DNA of 10,046 bases from JAISJU01 sp031555675 (lineage in GTDB: Bacteria > Bacteroidota > Bacteroidia > Bacteroidales > Paludibacteraceae), in contig JAVBUB010000096.1 in the NCBI GenBank assembly GCA_031555675.1, positions 1-10,046 on the forward strand. The letters are read 5' to 3'. Under the pieces are notes generated by a model. The model did not search any database. It was not told the origin of the DNA and was given only the letters and a program-made list of their open reading frames with translations. Of this stretch, positions 6,278-10,046 are shown piece by piece. How positions within the stretch are numbered: the stretch's first letter is position 1; each line of letters opens with the position of its first letter. The position numbers and the translations under genes were made by a program.

Positions 6278-6679
6278 ATGTTAAAAAAACGTTTGCCCGC
6301 TTTCTCTCTCAGTGAGCTACTAATTGTTTTGGTAATCATTGGAATATTAGTGTTATTGGCTTTACCCAACCTGATGCCGCTTATTTCCAAAGCCAAAAGC
6401 ACCGAAGCCCAATTACAGCTAAGCCATATACATACACTCGAAAAAAGTCATTTCTATATGTATTCAAAATACTCCAATGATTTGGAAGAAATTGGCTTTG
6501 AGCAAGAAAAATTGGTAACGGAAGACGGCAAAGCCAATTATCAGATTGAAATTGTTGAAGCCGGTCCCACTACATTTACAGCACGAGCCACCGCGGTTAC
6601 CGATTTCGATGGTGATGGTACTTTTAATGTGTGGGAAATAGACCAGGATAAAAATTTGAAAGAAGTAACCAAAGACTGA
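6278..6679 (+). CDS. Type IV pilin-like protein (PilA/pseudopilin type)
   Basis: This 133-residue secreted subunit has a class III signal peptide: the short basic leader MLKKRLPA, then the mature start FSLSELLIVLVIIGILVLL. Glu at mature position 5 (residue 13) is the conserved assembly residue. The residue before the cleavage site is Ala8, where nearly all family members have Gly. The hydrophobic helix runs to about residue 31, followed by ALPNLMPLISKAKSTEAQLQ as in PilA-type pilins. The C-terminus DFDGDGTFNVWEID has Asp109, Asp111 and Asp113, a possible calcium-binding or fold-capping loop of the kind seen in PilA-like and GspG-like pilins. There are no cysteines. ATG 6278 is chosen over TTG 6251 because the latter lies in the promoter. 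The stop overlaps the next start (TGATG). It may be the major pilin or a pseudopilin; the rest of the system would decide. Confidence 0.88.
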   Translation: MLKKRLPAFSLSELLIVLVIIGILVLLALPNLMPLISKAKSTEAQLQLSHIHTLEKSHFYMYSKYSNDLEEIGFEQEKLVTEDGKANYQIEIVEAGPTTFTARATAVTDFDGDGTFNVWEIDQDKNLKEVTKD

Positions 6680-7191
6680 TGAACCTGTTTCTTAATGCGA
6701 TTATCATAGCATTATTAGTTATTCTGATATATCAAGATTTTAGGGCACGCTCGGTATCTTGGATTATATTTCCGGTACTCATTATATGCCAGGGCATCCT
6801 TAGCTTCAATGTAACAGGCAAACAAGAATTAATATTCAATACAAGTATTAACCTGGCGTTGCTCACATTACAATTTTTATTGTTGACATTATATTTTTCA
6901 TTTCGAAATAAGCGTTTGACTAACATTATCAATCAGTATATAGGCATTGGAGACCTATTTTTCTTTGTTTTTTTAAGCCTCTCCTTTTCGCCGTTCAACT
7001 TGATCGCTTTTTTTATCCTTTCCTTGCTGTTAACGCTGATAGCATACGGCATAACAATGGCGGGAAAACTAAAACAATATAAAATTCCACTCTTGGGAAG
7101 CATGGCTATCGCTTATTTAATAGTCGTTTTACTTGAAAATATAACCTGTTTAAACAGGTTTGATGATTTTTTGATGTTGTATTTAATTTAA
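6679..7191 (+). CDS. Minimal prepilin peptidase (A24 GxGD aspartyl protease)
   Basis: This is a 170-residue, very hydrophobic inner-membrane protein with about six predicted helices. Two catalytic aspartates typical of A24 prepilin peptidases are visible: Asp20 in YQDFRARSV, just after the first helix, and Asp92 in GIGD (89-92), the GxGD motif. It lacks the N-terminal cytoplasmic methyltransferase domain with CxxC pairs found in PilD/GspO of about 290 residues, so it should cleave the leader but probably does not methylate the mature N-terminus. Its start overlaps the pilin stop by 1 nt, so the enzyme and its likely substrate are translationally coupled. It is strongly AT-rich (17 of 60 G+C over 6841-6900). 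The family is inferred from the motifs and context; overall similarity to well-known PilD is low. Confidence 0.8.
   Translation: MNLFLNAIIIALLVILIYQDFRARSVSWIIFPVLIICQGILSFNVTGKQELIFNTSINLALLTLQFLLLTLYFSFRNKRLTNIINQYIGIGDLFFFVFLSLSFSPFNLIAFFILSLLLTLIAYGITMAGKLKQYKIPLLGSMAIAYLIVVLLENITCLNRFDDFLMLYLI
7143..7172 (+). terminator. 18-bp perfect palindrome plus T-run at the end of the peptidase gene
   Basis: AACCTGTTTAAACAGGTT (7143-7160) is a perfect palindrome. As RNA it forms a 7-bp stem (AACCTGT/ACAGGTT) with a TTAA loop, and six T residues follow at 7167-7172. This resembles a weak intrinsic terminator or attenuator but lies inside the last codons of the peptidase gene, upstream of gspE. It could equally be a dyad operator. 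It might reduce transcription of the ATPase and secretin genes relative to the pilin. Confidence 0.35.
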
Positions 7192-7193
7192 GG

Positions 7194-7315
7194 AAGATAT
7201 TGTTTCACGATATTGATCGATATTCATTGATATTCGCTACGCGATATATGTTGGTTAACGACCACAATAAATATCCCAATGTCAATAAATATCTACTAAT
7301 ATCCATCAATATCTT
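7194..7315. repeat. Inverted repeat of helically phased GATATT hexamers, copy 2
   Basis: GATATT occurs at 7196, 7209, 7219 and 7229 with a variant (GATATA) at 7243. The complement AATATC occurs at 7270, 7288, 7298 and 7308. The outer ends pair perfectly (7194-7202 with 7307-7315), and the centre contains GGTTAACGACC. The inner spacing is exactly 10 bp. The element fills nearly the whole 138-bp gap between the peptidase and gspE genes and has the same design as the element at 2810-2941. It may be a dispersed intergenic palindrome, an RNA structure that sets stoichiometry, or a binding array. Confidence 0.7.
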
Positions 7316-7329
7316 ACTATCAATTTAAT

Positions 7330-8754
7330 ATGGATTACATAACAATAGAACCGCATATTCAACACCTGCTCACCAGCTCCCAGGCCTGGCACTACCATGT
7401 GGTGCCCAAGGAAGCAACCGAGCTGGGAATAGAATTATATGCCGATAAAGATTATTTTCAATCATTTCATAAAGATGAATTGGAAATGCTCTTCAATCAA
7501 TCTGTTACCATCCATATTCTCGAATCTGCCGTTATTCACCAGACACTCGGCAGGTATTACCGTAAAACCGAAGAATCAAGGGAAACCACTACACTGTCAG
7601 GCATCAAATCCGACGATTTTTTAACCACGCTCATCAGCGAAGCCAAGCGGATGCATTCGAGCGATATCCATATCGAAACTTACGAAGAACTTTGCCGCAT
7701 ACGGTTGCGTATTGACGGGCGCATGCTCGAACGCTACCGCATCGAAAAAGAGATATACCCCGCCCTGGTCAATAAAATAAAAATCAAGGCTAATATTGAT
7801 ATTGCCGAAAAAAGATTACCACAAGACGGACGCATTATTTTCAAGGAGGATGATAATCAGTTTGACATCCGTGTTTCCGTATTGCCCACCCTGAACGGAG
7901 AAAAAATAGTATTGCGTTTGCTCAATAAAGACGCGACCAATGTTGACATTTATAAACTCGGCTTTTCCGATGAGCAACTCGAAATATTTCTCGAAGGCAT
8001 CAAAAAAACACACGGTATTATTCTTATTAGCGGGCCTACAGGATCAGGAAAAACAACAACACTTTACGCTACCTTAAAAGTACTCAATAAAGTAGAAACC
8101 AATATTCTTACCATAGAAGACCCGGTAGAGTATACGCTGGAAGGCATCAACCAGGTACAACTGCGTGAGGACATCGGCCTTACTTTTGCCCGGGCGCTCC
8201 GCACTTTCCTGCGGCAAGACCCGGATATTATCATGCTGGGGGAAATCCGCGACAACGAAACCGCTCAAATGGCTATCCGTGCCGCCCTTACGGGACACCT
8301 GGTGTTTTCTACCATCCACACCAATTCCGCCTGGGGAATCATATCGCGTTTAACCGATATGGGATTACCGCCGTTTTTGCTTGCAGATACCATTAACCTC
8401 TGCATTGCGCAGCGCCTTATACGGTTATTATGCCCCCATTGCAAACAAGAAGAAAAATTTACAGCCAACCTGCTGCCCAAAAGTTTCAAAGCGCGGCAGG
8501 TTCCCGCTGTGCACCATGTAGCCAAAGGATGCGAACACTGTTATTATACCGGTTATAAAGGACGTAAGGCCATATATGAAATAGTGCCTATTGATGCCGA
8601 AATGGCCGATAAAATTAAAAGTAATGTATACGATATCAATACATTAAAAGAAGAACGCCATATACTGTCACTTTCCGATATCGCTTTTAATGAATTTTCA
8701 TCCGGCGCCACCACACTCGAAGAAATATACCCCATATTGTTAAATAATAACTAA
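7330..8754 (+). CDS. gspE: GspE/PilB-type secretion and assembly ATPase
   Basis: This is the hexameric cytoplasmic ATPase that powers pilin or pseudopilin assembly at the inner membrane. The 474 residues carry an N-terminal GspE-N-like domain (about 10-80, ending ...LGRYYRKT). The AAA-like core follows, with RMHSSDIHIE near 107-116, Walker A GPTGSGKTTT (235-244), Asp-box EDPVEY, Walker B DPDIIMLGEIRD (297-308, catalytic Glu305) and His-box TGHLVFSTIHTNSA. A zinc-binding tetracysteine is complete at Cys368/Cys371 and Cys401/Cys404, a mark of GspE and PilB rather than the retraction ATPase PilT. It is near the usual 500 residues for GspE. ATG 7330 follows directly on the phased inverted repeat, with no TAnnTTTG seen, so expression is probably read-through from the pilin promoter. 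Its base composition is clearly higher in G+C than the peptidase gene. GspE and PilB cannot be separated from sequence alone. Confidence 0.95.
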   Translation: MDYITIEPHIQHLLTSSQAWHYHVVPKEATELGIELYADKDYFQSFHKDELEMLFNQSVTIHILESAVIHQTLGRYYRKTEESRETTTLSGIKSDDFLTTLISEAKRMHSSDIHIETYEELCRIRLRIDGRMLERYRIEKEIYPALVNKIKIKANIDIAEKRLPQDGRIIFKEDDNQFDIRVSVLPTLNGEKIVLRLLNKDATNVDIYKLGFSDEQLEIFLEGIKKTHGIILISGPTGSGKTTTLYATLKVLNKVETNILTIEDPVEYTLEGINQVQLREDIGLTFARALRTFLRQDPDIIMLGEIRDNETAQMAIRAALTGHLVFSTIHTNSAWGIISRLTDMGLPPFLLADTINLCIAQRLIRLLCPHCKQEEKFTANLLPKSFKARQVPAVHHVAKGCEHCYYTGYKGRKAIYEIVPIDAEMADKIKSNVYDINTLKEERHILSLSDIAFNEFSSGATTLEEIYPILLNNN

Positions 8755-8764
8755 ATATACTTTT

Positions 8765-10046
8765 GTGAAAAAAATACTATCCCTCATCATCTTTTCTGTC
8801 ATTTGCTCCATAGCGTTATACGGACAAAACCAAGACCGTTTCCTGCAAATCGAAAACAAGCTTAAAGCACTCGAAGTCGATATGCCCGGATTGGATGAAA
8901 AAATAGAACTTTCTGTTTCCGATATCAGCATACAAGAATTTGTACGCGCGATAGCCAACACCAATAAAATCAACATATACATCGATCCGGCGTTGAATAT
9001 ACGGGTTACCAATAATTTTTCGAATGTTACCGTGTCGTCTGTACTATTATTTTTATGCAAACAATACGATTTGGATATTTCGTTCTATGGCAATATTCTC
9101 TCCATTGCCAAATATATTCCTCCGGTAGTAGAACAACCGAAAATTGAAATTCCGCCCAAGCCATTGAACATTAACTATGACCTTACTTCCCAAACCATTA
9201 GTATGGATCTGTCGGCAGACAGCCTGTATAAGGTAACCAAGGAAATAACCCGCCAAACCGGGCGGAATATTATCTTTTCGCCGGATATATCATCCATACC
9301 TCTTACTTTTTATGTAGAAAGCGTACCCTTAGACAATGGTATTGAAAAAATGGCGATTACCAACGGATTGATATCCACTACCACCAAAGACGGGTTTTAC
9401 ATGCTGGAAAAAATGCAAGCTCCGGCACAGCAAGCTTCCGGTTCACGAGGAAGCAGCGGCATGCAGGGAACAAAACGTTCCGGCAGTTCGTCCGGCGGCT
9501 ACGAATACAACATCACCAGCAACTTAATAACGCTGTATGCACAAGATGTTCCCATTGTTGACATCATCAATGATATATCCCGCGAAATGAAAATGAACTA
9601 CATTGTGTATTCCAACCTGCAAGGCAACATTACGACCCAACTATACAATGCCTCCTACGATCAGCTACTATCGCAGGTGTTTAACGGAACACAATATACC
9701 GTATCCAAAGCCGGAGGCATTTATATGATCGGCGAACGCCAACTCGAAGGATTGCGCCAAACCAAAGTCATACAAATGCAATACCGCTCTATTGAAAAAA
9801 TAACCGAACATATTCCTAAGGAAATACAAAAAGACGTCAGCATCAAAGAATTCCCGGAACTTAACAGCATTGTACTGAGCGGCTCCAAGTTAATGATAGA
9901 CGAAATAGAACAATTCCTCAGGAGCGTAGACAAAGTAGTTCCTGTAGTATTGATTGAAGTAATTATCGTCAGCTCCAAAACCTACCATACCGTTAATACC
10001 GGCATCAGCGCCGGATTGGGAGAAGCCCCGGCCACATCTTCCTACT
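8765..10046 (+). CDS. gspD: GspD/PilQ-like outer-membrane secretin, 3' end beyond window
   Basis: This reading frame stays open from the GTG at 8765 to the window end (427 codons, no stop). It starts with a signal peptide, MKKILSLIIFSVICSIALYG, which fixes the GTG start. Three small alpha/beta (STN/N-domain-like) units follow: about 46-112 (IELSVSDISIQEFVRAIA), 144-217 (ISMDLSADSLYKVTKEIT) and 248-324 (ITLYAQDVPIVDIINDIS). Units two and three are separated by a Ser/Gly-rich linker (about 218-245). A secretin N-type domain (333-392, with NSIVLSGSKLMIDEIEQFL) leads into the start of the pore domain, PVVLIEVIIV (393-402). Secretins form multimeric outer-membrane channels for secreted proteins or pili. 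It starts 10 nt after gspE and is presumably cotranscribed. No lipobox is evident at the signal-peptide end (Cys14 lies inside the hydrophobic core). The pore itself is beyond the window. Confidence 0.9.
   Translation, partial: MKKILSLIIFSVICSIALYGQNQDRFLQIENKLKALEVDMPGLDEKIELSVSDISIQEFVRAIANTNKINIYIDPALNIRVTNNFSNVTVSSVLLFLCKQYDLDISFYGNILSIAKYIPPVVEQPKIEIPPKPLNINYDLTSQTISMDLSADSLYKVTKEITRQTGRNIIFSPDISSIPLTFYVESVPLDNGIEKMAITNGLISTTTKDGFYMLEKMQAPAQQASGSRGSSGMQGTKRSGSSSGGYEYNITSNLITLYAQDVPIVDIINDISREMKMNYIVYSNLQGNITTQLYNASYDQLLSQVFNGTQYTVSKAGGIYMIGERQLEGLRQTKVIQMQYRSIEKITEHIPKEIQKDVSIKEFPELNSIVLSGSKLMIDEIEQFLRSVDKVVPVVLIEVIIVSSKTYHTVNTGISAGLGEAPATSSY

Noticed and set aside
8265..8525. 86-codon minus-strand frame inside gspE
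   Set aside because: It lies opposite the conserved Walker B to tetracysteine region of gspE and has no recognisable motif.
1..10046. CRISPR array, insertion sequence or phage genes
   Set aside because: The repeats seen are short inverted units without spacers of CRISPR type, and no transposase, integrase or phage protein is visible in any frame.

Overview
The window looks like chromosomal DNA of a member of the phylum Bacteroidota, probably order Bacteroidales. It is AT-rich. Several genes lack a Shine-Dalgarno sequence, and copies of the Bacteroidota -7 promoter element TAnnTTTG sit just upstream of four genes (prfC, the fsr-type transporter, the DUF1622 gene and the pilin gene). The genus cannot be fixed from the sequence alone.

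Layout: (1) 1-2740, plus strand: a 7-bp-unit inverted repeat and promoter, then a tight three-gene cluster of prfC (peptide chain release factor 3), a NimA-like / pyridoxamine-phosphate-oxidase-fold flavoprotein, and a YhbS-like GNAT acetyltransferase. The genes are 2 nt apart and then overlap by 8 nt. (2) 2741-4702, plus strand: an Fsr-type (fosmidomycin-resistance family) MFS exporter, then a small DUF1622 membrane protein, each with its own -7 element. (3) 4755-5801, minus strand: a full-length bifunctional Ada methyltransferase/regulator, convergent with the DUF1622 gene. (4) 5802-6277: a 476-bp AT-rich divergent regulatory region with a 24-bp palindrome and the promoter of the next operon. 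(5) 6278 to the window end, plus strand: the first four genes of a type IV filament machine (type II secretion or type IV pilus superfamily): a PilA-like pilin, a minimal prepilin peptidase, a GspE/PilB assembly ATPase and a GspD/PilQ-like secretin that runs off the end.

The last block is a coherent system. The pilin is processed at the inner membrane by the GxGD aspartyl peptidase. The hexameric ATPase drives its assembly into a fibre, and the secretin forms the outer-membrane pore. No platform protein (GspF/PilC), alignment proteins or retraction ATPase are visible, so secretion system and pilus cannot be separated from this window.

The least explained features are non-coding. Two large inverted repeats (about 2810-2941 and 7196-7313) are built from GATATT/AATATC hexamers spaced mostly 10 bp apart, one helical turn. 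The second lies inside the filament operon, between the peptidase and ATPase genes. A third inverted repeat (32-122) is built from 7-bp AATTGTT units and overlaps the prfC promoter.
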